Positions 18,077 to 25,925 of a DNA stretch of 64,000 nt are shown piece after piece (positions within the stretch are counted from its first letter, which is position 1; every line of letters begins with the position of its first letter). Source of the DNA: Clostridia bacterium (GTDB taxonomy: Bacteria; Bacillota; Clostridia; Lachnospirales; Lachnospiraceae); NCBI GenBank assembly GCA_003249225.1, contig QKJQ01000037.1, forward strand, positions 186,001 through 250,000. The letters are read 5' to 3'. The notes below the pieces were generated by a model, which was not told where the DNA came from, did no database searches, and worked only from the letters and a program-made list of their open reading frames with translations. The translations under genes were made by a program, and so were the position numbers.

Positions 18077-18235
18077 TCATACATGTCTGAACTCCTCACA
18101 TTTTCCATGTTTGTCTATCGGTATGACACCGCAGCAATATCCGTCATCATTGTATAAACAGTAATCACAGCAAAACTCCTGTATTATTTCTCTTTTAGAC
18201 TCATAATTTCTTTTTTCTTCTTTGTCCAGGTCCAT
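18077..18235 (-). CDS. Small Cys-rich protein
   Basis: This is a 52-aa reading frame starting MDLDKEEKRNYESKRE, with GAGG 4 bases before the ATG; an in-frame ATG at 18256 would give 59 aa. The C-terminal half has six Cys (CCDYC, YCCG, then KCEEF), a pattern that suggests bound metal or a redox role. The N-terminal half is highly charged and helical. The frame lies between a terminator and the divergent HTH gene. I do not recognise the family, and the call rests on the ribosome binding site and composition. Confidence 0.5.
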   Translation of the reverse strand: MDLDKEEKRNYESKREIIQEFCCDYCLYNDDGYCCGVIPIDKHGKCEEFRHV

Positions 18236-18335
18236 TCTTCCTCTTTTTATCAGCATAGCATTCCACTTCCTTTCGACTTCTCTTTTAATGATTGCTTTAT
18301 TGTAAATTTTAGAATAAACTTATCCTATTACAATA

Positions 18336-18369
18336 TGTGACAATCATTGTGACAGTAATTATTTGTCAC
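18336..18369 (+). promoter_or_regulatory. Operator-like repeats before the HTH gene
   Basis: TGTGACA occurs twice as a direct repeat (18336-18342 and 18348-18354, 12 bases apart), followed by the inverted form TGTCAC at 18364-18369. The cluster ends 20 bases before the start of the HTH protein, which makes autoregulation plausible. Confidence 0.5.
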
Positions 18370-18388
18370 TCGTTAACAGGAGGAACTG

Positions 18389-19810
18389 ATGTCTGATTTT
18401 TCAGAAAAGTTTAGAACTTTAGTTGGGAATAGCGGTTATTCAACGTACGCATTAGCAAAAAAGTGTAATATAGAAAGAACACTTCTTCATCGTTATGGAA
18501 CGGGTGAACGTCTTCCTCAGACACTCGAGACCATCTTTCTCTTGTCCGACCGATTGATGCTATCCAGTCATGATACAAACGAATTAGTACGTCTGTGGAA
18601 CATGGAACGCATTGGAAAGAATGTCTATGTTCAGTGTGAATGCATTAAAGAACTCCTGGAAAACTTATCCAAAGTAACGAAATGGAATCCTTCCTTCAAA
18701 AATATTGAAGCGAAACACTCCATGGAAACAATCCCCCCTCGTATACTCTTTCACAGCACAATGGAATTGGAGCATTATCTACGCATCATTCTTGACTTTG
18801 AATCGCAGAAAAAAGAATTCAAGATTCAGTTATGTATGCAGCCTTCCTATGCATTCCTTACAAATACCCTTCTGGAACACTCACAGAAACGTGAGCTTTC
18901 TGTAACACAGCTGATCTGTTTTAACAGACAGCGGGATTCCATTCATAAAAATGCACAGTATATGACTAATATACTTCCCCTTGTTTTTCATCTGTCCAAT
19001 TATGAAGCAAAAGTTTATTACAACGATGCAGAACAGCATATCAATCCAATGTCTATACTGCCAAATCTTATAATAACAGCGGAGTTTATCTTACTTTTTT
19101 CACTCGATGCTGATTACGGTATTATTTATCATGATTCTGAAATGCACGACTTCTATTCTGCTATTTTTTCAGAACTTTCGAACAACTGCAAAACCATCAA
19201 TAAAGATGTTGCCAATGTCGAAGAATACATGCAGTTATTATTAAATAAGAACCTGGCTTATATGATTAATGAAAACCCATGTTTTGGAATCAGTTTACGA
19301 AAAGAATTCCTTGATCAGGTCGTAAAACCTGATGTTCCCTACCGAGAACTGCTGATTGAAATGACCGAAGTTGATATACTGAAAAGAACCGAAGAAAAGA
19401 AAATTCAGGCTACTGCCTTTTTTACAAATGCCGGAATGACTACCTTCCTCGAGACAGGTCGTGATAACGAGTTCCCTCCTGAACTGTATCGGCCCCTCAC
19501 AATGGAAGAACGCAAATATGTTGTCAATCGTACCTGCCATCCTGATTTACAGGACTACATCCACAATCATCTGATTCATGACGATTCCTTCCATTTTCAG
19601 TCCGATATGACCATTCTGGTCGAGACAGCAGGCGGCTCTGTTATTATCCAAAAGCCAGCAGGCTTACAGGGCCGAAAAACCGTAATTTTTGAAGAAAGCA
19701 GTATAAACGAAATGTTCACCAGCTTCTTTGAGAATGCTGAGACCATGCACCTGGTAGAAAGCTTTGAGGCTTCGCTTTTCTATATGAAAAAAAGTGTTGC
19801 AGAAAATTAA
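18389..19810 (+). CDS. HTH-domain protein with unknown sensor region
   Basis: This is a 473-aa protein whose first 55 residues look like a Cro/CI-type helix-turn-helix (SGYSTYALAKKCNIERTLLH followed by RYGTGERLPQ). The remaining 400 residues match nothing I recognise. They contain mixed alpha/beta segments without membrane helices, TPR periodicity or obvious enzyme motifs. It is probably a DNA-binding regulator with a large ligand- or partner-sensing part. AGGAGG lies upstream of the ATG, and repeated TGTGACA sites lie in the leader. It is convergent with the DUF4097 gene and carries that gene's terminator in its 3' end. Confidence 0.8.
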   Translation: MSDFSEKFRTLVGNSGYSTYALAKKCNIERTLLHRYGTGERLPQTLETIFLLSDRLMLSSHDTNELVRLWNMERIGKNVYVQCECIKELLENLSKVTKWNPSFKNIEAKHSMETIPPRILFHSTMELEHYLRIILDFESQKKEFKIQLCMQPSYAFLTNTLLEHSQKRELSVTQLICFNRQRDSIHKNAQYMTNILPLVFHLSNYEAKVYYNDAEQHINPMSILPNLIITAEFILLFSLDADYGIIYHDSEMHDFYSAIFSELSNNCKTINKDVANVEEYMQLLLNKNLAYMINENPCFGISLRKEFLDQVVKPDVPYRELLIEMTEVDILKRTEEKKIQATAFFTNAGMTTFLETGRDNEFPPELYRPLTMEERKYVVNRTCHPDLQDYIHNHLIHDDSFHFQSDMTILVETAGGSVIIQKPAGLQGRKTVIFEESSINEMFTSFFENAETMHLVESFEASLFYMKKSVAEN

Positions 19811-19836
19811 TAGGGAAACAATTCTCTGCAACACCT
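19789..19836 (-). terminator. Terminator of the LiaF-like/DUF4097 operon
   Basis: On the minus strand GTTGCAGA pairs with TCTGCAAC and is followed by seven T. The hairpin overlaps the last codons and stop of the convergent HTH gene. Confidence 0.75.
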
Positions 19837-19844
19837 CTATTGGA

Positions 19845-20846
19845 TTAATTCAGATCAACAGATACCCTTCCTGATCCTCCGTCAATGACCAGATTATACT
19901 CATTCCCTTTATTATCTTTTTCGTAATCATTCCTTTTTTCACCATTAATCCAGATTCCGCCGCTGCCGGCATCTGTGTCAATGTCGTAATCTTCAATATC
20001 ACCATTTGCAACAACGGTCACATAACCGGAACCGCTGTTAATGCTGATACTTCCATTAATACTTCCTTCTGAAACCTTGACTCTTCCGGAACTGCTGTCC
20101 AGCACAAACTTTCCCATGTCGACAGCTTCCATTGTAACACTTCCGGAGCCACTGTCAAAATCTACTTCACCAAGATCACTGTCTGTGATTTTTATGCTAC
20201 CGGATGAAGTATTAAAACCAGAACTGACTGCCTTCAATTTAGTCATGGATACAGATCCTGAGCTTGAATCGACTTCAAGCGCTTCTGCTTCACAAGCACT
20301 TGCTGTGACCGAGCCTGAGCCGCTGTTTATTGCCAGCCGATCTGCGTTGATTCCACTGATTGTAATTTTACCTGATCCACTATTAATGGAAGCTTCCTCT
20401 GCATAAAAGTCCTCCGGTATTGTGATCGTTACTTCTGTATTCAGATTCCATGAACTCCAATTGAACCAGAAGGATACATTTGTTGTTCCACCATTTTCAT
20501 ACCCGACATACAATGTGCCATTTTGAATTTCTGCAATAAAATTTTCCGGTACATTTTTTGCTTCTACATGAAAACTATCACCGGATACAATGACCATTGA
20601 TCCATAATAATTATTAATATCAAGGTTCTTTATGTCTGCCTCATCAAAATCCTTTGTAAAGCTTATTGCGTTGTCGTTTGTCACTTCAACCTCCTCAAAA
20701 ATCGTAGTTCCTGTAACCTGGTCAATCAGATGCAGACCAGCGACAAGTCCAACGCCTGCCTGTATGATCAATGAAATAATACTAACTGCCAGCATTACCG
20801 CAAACACAATCGAACAATATTTTACAACTCTCTGAAATGTTGTCAT
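19845..20846 (-). CDS. DUF4097-type membrane-anchored beta-helix protein
   Basis: This is a 333-aa protein with one N-terminal membrane helix (about residues 12-34) and a long extracytoplasmic part built from short repeated strands (INSGSGSVTA, VDSSSGSVSM, FDSGSGSVTM, LDSSSGRVKV). This is the right-handed beta-helix pattern of the DUF4097 family, often found with LiaF/PspC-like cell-envelope stress proteins. It overlaps the upstream LiaF-like gene by 4 bases, so the two are coupled. The probable role is in envelope sensing or stress response. Confidence 0.88.
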   Translation of the reverse strand: MTTFQRVVKYCSIVFAVMLAVSIISLIIQAGVGLVAGLHLIDQVTGTTIFEEVEVTNDNAISFTKDFDEADIKNLDINNYYGSMVIVSGDSFHVEAKNVPENFIAEIQNGTLYVGYENGGTTNVSFWFNWSSWNLNTEVTITIPEDFYAEEASINSGSGKITISGINADRLAINSGSGSVTASACEAEALEVDSSSGSVSMTKLKAVSSGFNTSSGSIKITDSDLGEVDFDSGSGSVTMEAVDMGKFVLDSSSGRVKVSEGSINGSISINSGSGYVTVVANGDIEDYDIDTDAGSGGIWINGEKRNDYEKDNKGNEYNLVIDGGSGRVSVDLN

Positions 20847-21520
20847 CTTATCTTCGCACCTCCAAACAGATTTACTGATGTTACGTATACAGTAATCGTA
20901 GCGTCCGGATTTTTCTTCACTTTATTCTCAGTGCCTCCGAATATTGAGGTCGAAGAGGATTTCACATTCGCATAGGATGGAACAATCACATCAACTCCAC
21001 CAAAAACACTGGTCGTACTAATAAGAATGTCTTCCGTGATTTGTGCATCTCGCAGGTCGATTACCGAACTTCCAAACACCGCATTCGTTTCACACCCAAA
21101 AAATGGTCCGGCCGGTGCAATCTTTTGTGCTGAAAAAACAGCCGCGTATTCTCTTCTTTCATACTGTCTGGCCCTTTTCAACAAATCTCTCTTTACACCA
21201 AAAAGGCTTTTCAGGATTACATTTAATCCGATTACTATCAATAGAATAGGTAAAATCAACTGCCATACCATACTCGTTGTAATCAGATCCGGTACCTGAT
21301 AAGTCATCAGTAAAAGTATACCAATCACAAAACCTATCGTAGAACCCACACCAAAGCTATATCTGATCATCCCGATACCACAAGGTATAATCAGTATTAA
21401 TGTCCACCATCCCGGGAAGAATAAAGTAAACTCCCAAAGGTCAAAAACTTTTCCAACGATCAGTACGCCAAGCAGCAGCCAAAAGATGCCCCACAGAATG
21501 CTACTCAATCTGTTTCTCAT
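20843..21520 (-). CDS. LiaF-like membrane protein
   Basis: This is a 225-aa protein with four N-terminal membrane helices (LWGIFWLLLGVLIVGKVFDL is the first) and a C-terminal beta-rich LiaF/YvqF-type domain ending in VNLFGGAKIR. In Bacillus LiaF restrains the LiaRS envelope-stress system; no LiaRS pair is present here. The start at 21520 is chosen because AGGAGG lies 7 bases upstream. A paralogue with the same four-helix start and ending occurs at 46853-47833. An inverted-repeat operator and promoter lie upstream. Confidence 0.88.
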   Translation of the reverse strand: MRNRLSSILWGIFWLLLGVLIVGKVFDLWEFTLFFPGWWTLILIIPCGIGMIRYSFGVGSTIGFVIGILLLMTYQVPDLITTSMVWQLILPILLIVIGLNVILKSLFGVKRDLLKRARQYERREYAAVFSAQKIAPAGPFFGCETNAVFGSSVIDLRDAQITEDILISTTSVFGGVDVIVPSYANVKSSSTSIFGGTENKVKKNPDATITVYVTSVNLFGGAKIR

Positions 21521-21569
21521 AAATAATCCTCCTATTCCGATTCCCATTACACAACTTTTATCTGCCTTT

Positions 21570-21630
21570 ATAGTACGATAGGGCTAAGGGAAATGCAAGT
21601 TAGAAAAGCATTAGAAATCGCTTAATGCTT
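21570..21630 (-). promoter_or_regulatory. Promoter and inverted-repeat operator of the LiaF-like operon
   Basis: On the minus strand TTGCAT (21593-21598) and TACTAT (21570-21575) are 17 bases apart. Seven bases upstream of the -35 lies a perfect 8-bp inverted repeat, AAGCATTA (21606-21613) and TAATGCTT (21623-21630) with a 9-base spacer, well placed for an activator. Confidence 0.65.
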
Positions 21631-21724
21631 GGTTTTTATAGGGGGAGAAGCGACTAAAAATCTCAAGCAGACAAGGTGTTTCAAACTCTGTGTAACGGAT
21701 AGGAATTCCCTGCCCCAAAATCCC

Positions 21725-21764
21725 GAAAAAAAAATTCTGATACCGAAACGGCACCAGAATTCTG
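21725..21764 (-). terminator. Terminator of infC-rpmI-rplT
   Basis: On the minus strand AATTCTGGTGCCG pairs with CGGTATCAGAATT, with one mismatch, and is followed by a run of T. Confidence 0.85.
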
Positions 21765-21786
21765 TTCTCATATATTCTATATGAAA

Positions 21787-22143
21787 TTATGCGATTTTGC
21801 TTTTTGCAAGATCAGTTAAAGCTTTGAAGCCTTCTGGATCGCTGATCGCCATCTCGGAAAGCATCTTTCTGTTTACTTCAACTTCAGCAAGCTTTAAACC
21901 GTACATCAACTTGCTGTAAGAAATATCATTCATTCTTGCAGCTGCATTGATACGTGCGATCCATAATCTTCTGAACTGTCTCTTTCTTTCTTTTCTACCT
22001 GCGAAAGAGGAAGTTAATGCACGCATAACAGACTGTTTTGCTACTCTGTACTGCTTAGATCTGGCTCCTCTATAACCTTTAGCCAGTTTTAAAACTCTGT
22101 TATGTCTTTTCTTAGCGTTCATTCCGCCTTTAACTCTAGCCAT
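21787..22143 (-). CDS. rplT: 50S ribosomal protein L20
   Basis: This is the 118-aa 23S rRNA-binding protein L20, starting [20 protein letters not shown] and continuing with the conserved [13 protein letters not shown]. The length is standard. It is needed for early 50S assembly and in Firmicutes represses its own operon by binding the infC leader. It is the third gene of the operon, 19 bases after rpmI. Confidence 0.99.
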   Translation of the reverse strand: MARVKGGMNAKKRHNRVLKLAKGYRGARSKQYRVAKQSVMRALTSSFAGRKERKRQFRRLWIARINAAARMNDISYSKLMYGLKLAEVEVNRKMLSEMAISDPEGFKALTDLAKSKIA

Positions 22144-22162
22144 TATTTAATTCCTCCTTCTT

Positions 22163-22360
22163 CTATAAGTATGGTAATATCTTCTTCATATTTTTTTCGT
22201 TTGTCTTATCCATCATTTCCGGCTTACGAAGATCTCTCTTGTTCTTACGGGATTTCTTTGTTAAGATATGCTGTTTTCCAGCTTTCATTCTTTTCAGCTT
22301 TCCAGTTCCGGTAATAGTAAAACGTTTTTTTGCAGCTTTGCTTGTTTTTAATTTCGGCAT
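22163..22360 (-). CDS. rpmI: 50S ribosomal protein L35
   Basis: This is the 65-aa L35 protein, starting [20 protein letters not shown], with the conserved [20 protein letters not shown]. It is the second gene of the infC operon; the spacing and the good AGGAGG site are typical. Confidence 0.99.
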   Translation of the reverse strand: MPKLKTSKAAKKRFTITGTGKLKRMKAGKQHILTKKSRKNKRDLRKPEMMDKTNEKNMKKILPYL

Positions 22361-22418
22361 TTTATTTCCTCCTTTAGCTTCTTATAATATCCGCGAATTC
22401 AATAACTTGGTTCACGTA

Positions 22419-22925
22419 TTATTTCTTTTCGGTCAAAAACATAGTCATGCTTCTGCCTTCCATTTTCGTCGGTTTATCGAGGACTGCGACATCTTCGAGA
22501 AGAGCCATAAAGTCATCGAGGATTTTTTTGCTTGAACCGACATGCGCCATTTCCCTACCACGGAACCGAAGAGATATCTTAACTTTGTCTCCCTTGGTCA
22601 GGAATTTTCTTGCAGCATTAGCTTTTGTTTGCAAATCATTTGCATCAATATTGGGAGATAAACGGATTTCTTTCACTTCGGTTACTTTTTGCTTTTTCTT
22701 TGCTTCTTTTTCTTTTCTTGCTAACTCGTATTTGTACTTACCATAGTCAACAATTTTGCAAACAGGCGGTTTTGCTGTAGGGGCAATCTTGACAAGATCA
22801 AGATTCGCTTCCTGTGCCTTTAAAAACGCATCCCTTGCTGACATAATACCCAGCTGTTCTCCGTCTTCGCCGATGAGACGAACTTCTTTATCCCTGATTT
22901 GCTCGTTAATCATTAAATCGCTAAT
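22419..22925 (-). CDS. infC: Translation initiation factor IF-3
   Basis: This is a 168-aa IF-3 with the N-terminal domain LMINEQIRDKEVRLIGEDGE, a lysine-rich linker near residues 75-85 and the C-terminal domain (DKVKISLRFRGREMAH). It prevents premature subunit joining and checks the initiator codon. I place the start at ATT (22925): GGAGGT lies 8 bases upstream and the next ATG (22913) is too far from it. The ATG at 22982 is in frame but has no ribosome binding site and would add a 19-residue tail not seen in IF-3. An AUU start is known for infC in other bacteria, where IF-3 represses its own synthesis by rejecting such starts. Confidence 0.95.
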   Translation of the reverse strand: MSDLMINEQIRDKEVRLIGEDGEQLGIMSARDAFLKAQEANLDLVKIAPTAKPPVCKIVDYGKYKYELARKEKEAKKKQKVTEVKEIRLSPNIDANDLQTKANAARKFLTKGDKVKISLRFRGREMAHVGSSKKILDDFMALLEDVAVLDKPTKMEGRSMTMFLTEKK

Positions 22926-23263
22926 CGTTCTGCACCTCCGTTTTGTGTGATAGTCTGCTGTTTTCAGATTGTACTCTTCCACATGCTGCCGATTACTTTT
23001 GTCATCGCAGCTGTTTCATGAGAACAGCATCCTGCGCCTTGGTTTCCTGCATCTTGTCATCCATTCTTTATGAACATAACGTTGTGAGCTGTCATTATGA
23101 ACACAAAAAAAGGATGGCAAGCCATCCACTAAAATAACCAAATCAAAAAACACGGAAATATGAGCCGCATTTTAATATTGTCTGGAAATATTAACCCGTT
23201 CGCATTATAATAAAGATAAGCTAAGGGCGAGAGTGGATACTCTGCTTCATTTGCTTTTACAGC
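22926..23263 (-). promoter_or_regulatory. infC operon leader (probable L20 autoregulatory leader)
   Basis: A leader of about 340 bases separates a consensus promoter from infC. It contains a strong intrinsic terminator (23104-23128) about 180 bases before the gene, which implies control by premature termination. In low-GC Firmicutes this place is held by the L20-binding leader. I did not fold it, so membership in that family is inferred from position and the terminator. Confidence 0.65.
23104..23128 (-). terminator. Attenuator terminator in the infC leader
   Basis: On the minus strand GGATGGC and GCCATCC pair around a 2-base centre and are followed by seven T. Confidence 0.85.
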
Positions 23264-23269
23264 CAGACT

Positions 23270-23299
23270 ATTATAACATTATAACTTCTTAACTGTCAA
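23270..23299 (-). promoter_or_regulatory. Consensus promoter of the infC operon
   Basis: On the minus strand a perfect TTGACA (23294-23299) and a perfect TATAAT (23270-23275) are 18 bases apart. Confidence 0.88.
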
Positions 23300-23422
23300 C
23301 AACTATTTTACTATTTATATCTGATCTGCTATAACAGCACCCTTTTGGAATTCTATATCCTGCAGCGCGTAAATACTATAACCGTGCGAACCTGCCTTCG
23401 CATCGCCTTAGGAGATTCTATC

Positions 23423-25294
23423 ATGAAAATATGTCAGTTGTCTATCAAAAATTTTAAGTCGATCAACGAACTAACGCTCCATGATATTGATAATGCTATG
23501 ATTATTGTCGGTAAGAACAGTACCGGAAAGAGTTCAATACTTGATGCTATTCTTGCCATTACCGGGCTGTACAAAATAAGAGAAGATGATTATGCCGGAG
23601 TGGATAAACCAGTAGAAATCACTGTGGTTCTTGAAATCGAGGAAGATGATCTGCTTTATCTTCAAAGCAGATATGTTATTAGCCGGTATAAAAAATTTGA
23701 TAAATGGAAGAAAGAATTCTGTGATAAACTTCCTACCTATCGAAACGGAAAGCTGTCCTTTACATTCATTGCAGCCAGAAACCAGAAGCCACGGTACACA
23801 GATGGGATAAAAAAGAACAATCCCTACATTCCTCTGGTTCTTCCAAAAATTTATCACATCGATACCGACCGGGAACTGACAGAAATCCAAGAGAATATTA
23901 TCATGTCAAGAGGACATGAATCCCTGGACATACTCCGCAGCAAATCCTGTATGTTTGACTCTTCCCGCCCCTGCATTTATTGTTACCAATGCATTGGAAT
24001 GATTGAGAAGAAAAAACCCATGGAACTTTCTGTTATCGAAACATTCAAACTTCTGGAATTCAAGCTTGTGAATCGGAACATCGAGGATTTTATTGAGCGG
24101 CTGAACTTTTATTTTCACAAGAATAACAATTCGATGCGGGATATCAAATATGCTATAGATTTTAATATGGATGAATTATTCCGTCTGAATATTGTGATAT
24201 CAAACCGTCTGCAACCAAGAGAACATGCACTGACCTCCATGAGTGCGGGTATGAAGAGTATCTATATCTTCTCACTTCTGGAAGCTTATATTGAAGAGAA
24301 CAGCCGTATTCCCTGTATTATTATAATGGAAGATCCTGAAATCTATCTTCATCCCCAGCTCCAGAAGACAGCCAGTGATGTCCTGTACCGTTTATCAAAG
24401 AAAAATCAGGTCATTTTCTCGACGCATTCACCGAACTGTATCTTTAATTTTAATTCGCGTCAGATCAAGCAGACATTTATGAATGAATACAGCAATACCA
24501 TTGTAAATGAGCAGACCAACATTGACGAGATCCTCAATGACCTTGGTTATACCGCCAATGATTTTCTCAATGTCAGCTTTGTATTCATTGTAGAAGGAAA
24601 GCAGGATAAGAACCGTCTCCCCCTTCTCCTGCAGCAGTACTATTCGGAACTGACCGATGAACAGGGAAATCTTCGCCGCATCGCTATTATTCCGACGAAC
24701 AGCTGTACAAATATCGAGACCTATGCAAATCTTCAATATATCAATAAACTGTATCTGAAGGATCAGTTCCTTATGATACGCGACGGTGATGGCAAAGATC
24801 ATGATACGCTGGTCAACAGTCTCTGCGATTACTATCATCTACAAAATCAATATGATCAGGGCAGCATTCCTCGTGTCACCGAACGGAATGTACTGGTATT
24901 GAAATACTATTCTTTTGAAAATTACTTTTTGGATCCCGAGGTCATGGCAGAAGTCGGTATCATCCCCAGTGTGGAATCCTTTTACAGCATTTTTCTTCGA
25001 AAATATAAAAAGTATCTCCACAATATCAGCAGTATGCAGAAACTTGAAGAGGATTTTAACCTGTCTTTTAACACGGTCGAGGATGTAAAAGAGAATCTGG
25101 AGCTGATCAAGACCTATGTCCGGGGACACAACCTGTTCACTATGTACTATGCACGCTATAAAGGAGAACGTGAGCAGGAACTCTTGAAGAAATACATAGA
25201 AGTGGCACCCCGGTCAGTTTTTCAGGATATTTTGGAGCCTATCGATAATTTTGTCTATTTTGACAGCCGCAAAAAAGCAACGAATGATAATTAG
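23423..25294 (+). CDS. OLD-family ATPase with TOPRIM nuclease domain
   Basis: This is a 623-aa protein; the start at 23423 has AGGAG 8 bases upstream. The N-terminal ABC/SMC-like ATPase has MKICQLSIKNFKSI and a Walker A GKNSTGKS near residue 35. The signature-like region MSAGMKSIY, the Walker B IIIMEDPEIYLHP and the switch VIFSTHSPN lie at about 270-345. A TOPRIM domain follows with FIVEGKQDKNR (Glu) and RDGDGKDHD (DxD). This is the order of OLD endonucleases, which act in phage exclusion and DNA processing. An unusual CxxCxxC cluster (PCIYCYQC) sits in the ATPase insert at about residue 180. No UvrD-like GajB partner is adjacent, so it is a stand-alone (class 1-like) form. Confidence 0.87.
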   Translation: MKICQLSIKNFKSINELTLHDIDNAMIIVGKNSTGKSSILDAILAITGLYKIREDDYAGVDKPVEITVVLEIEEDDLLYLQSRYVISRYKKFDKWKKEFCDKLPTYRNGKLSFTFIAARNQKPRYTDGIKKNNPYIPLVLPKIYHIDTDRELTEIQENIIMSRGHESLDILRSKSCMFDSSRPCIYCYQCIGMIEKKKPMELSVIETFKLLEFKLVNRNIEDFIERLNFYFHKNNNSMRDIKYAIDFNMDELFRLNIVISNRLQPREHALTSMSAGMKSIYIFSLLEAYIEENSRIPCIIIMEDPEIYLHPQLQKTASDVLYRLSKKNQVIFSTHSPNCIFNFNSRQIKQTFMNEYSNTIVNEQTNIDEILNDLGYTANDFLNVSFVFIVEGKQDKNRLPLLLQQYYSELTDEQGNLRRIAIIPTNSCTNIETYANLQYINKLYLKDQFLMIRDGDGKDHDTLVNSLCDYYHLQNQYDQGSIPRVTERNVLVLKYYSFENYFLDPEVMAEVGIIPSVESFYSIFLRKYKKYLHNISSMQKLEEDFNLSFNTVEDVKENLELIKTYVRGHNLFTMYYARYKGEREQELLKKYIEVAPRSVFQDILEPIDNFVYFDSRKKATNDN

Positions 25295-25308
25295 AAAAAG
25301 ACTGTTAA

Positions 25309-25346
25309 AAAAGAGTTCCTATCCAAGTCTGGATAAGAACTCTTTT
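25309..25346. terminator. Bidirectional terminator between the OLD gene and DUF523
   Basis: AAAAGAGTTC pairs with GAACTCTTTT, with an inner TATCC/GGATA stem. It overlaps the last codons of the DUF523 gene and has T- or A-runs on both sides. Confidence 0.8.
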
Positions 25347-25759
25347 GCTTTGCTTTCCTGTATACATTCAACACCTATTTTTTCAAGAAGGCTGACGCAT
25401 ACCCCATTTCCCGGTATCAGTACTCCAGAAAATGATCCGTCATATATCATACCTTTCCCACAGGACGGACTTCTGTCCTTTAGTATAGCATATCTGCACT
25501 GATAGAGCTTTGCCAGCTTTACTACTTCCTCTGCTCCTGTTTCATATTCTTTTGTTACGTCTTCACCTGTCTTTGTGATAATCTTATTCTCAAGAATCTC
25601 TGCCGGTGTTCGTGGTGTGGGCAGCCCACCAAAAATCTCCGGGCACACAGGAATCAATGTATGCTTTTCCATTAATTCATCAATGCAATCCAGTGATTTT
25701 CCAATACCGTTATAGGTGCAGTTCACTCCAAGCAGACAGGCACTGATCAATATATTCAT
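25319..25759 (-). CDS. DUF523 family protein
   Basis: This is a 146-aa protein with the DUF523 (YbbK-like) features: MNILISACLLGVNCTYNG at the start, PVCPEIFGGLPTPR near residue 45, and a conserved Cys-containing segment LKDRSPSCGKGMIYDG near 105. The Cys pattern suggests metal or cofactor binding, but the role of the family is unknown to me. The start at 25759 is chosen because the family begins at this Met; GGTGA is the only ribosome binding site candidate. Confidence 0.88.
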   Translation of the reverse strand: MNILISACLLGVNCTYNGIGKSLDCIDELMEKHTLIPVCPEIFGGLPTPRTPAEILENKIITKTGEDVTKEYETGAEEVVKLAKLYQCRYAILKDRSPSCGKGMIYDGSFSGVLIPGNGVCVSLLEKIGVECIQESKAKEFLSRLG

Positions 25760-25839
25760 AGTCACCGCTTTCCGCACATATACATTGTGCACCGACCATT
25801 TTCTTTAGAGCGTCGTCTTTCACTTTATCTTTTATATAA

Positions 25840-25925
25840 TAATTTTTACGTTACTGCTTTGTGTTTCATTTTTTACGTTTCTGCTTTATGTTTCATTTTT
25901 TGTACTTTGTTTATTTGTACTTTGT
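25840..25925 (-). repeat. Tandem repeats directly after the lgt stop
   Basis: Two copies of a unit of about 28 bases (core TACGTTWCTGCTTTRTGTTTC on the plus strand, 25850-25900) and two copies of TTTGTACTTTGTTTA lie immediately next to the lgt stop codon. The last copy reaches the stop itself. Confidence 0.7.
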
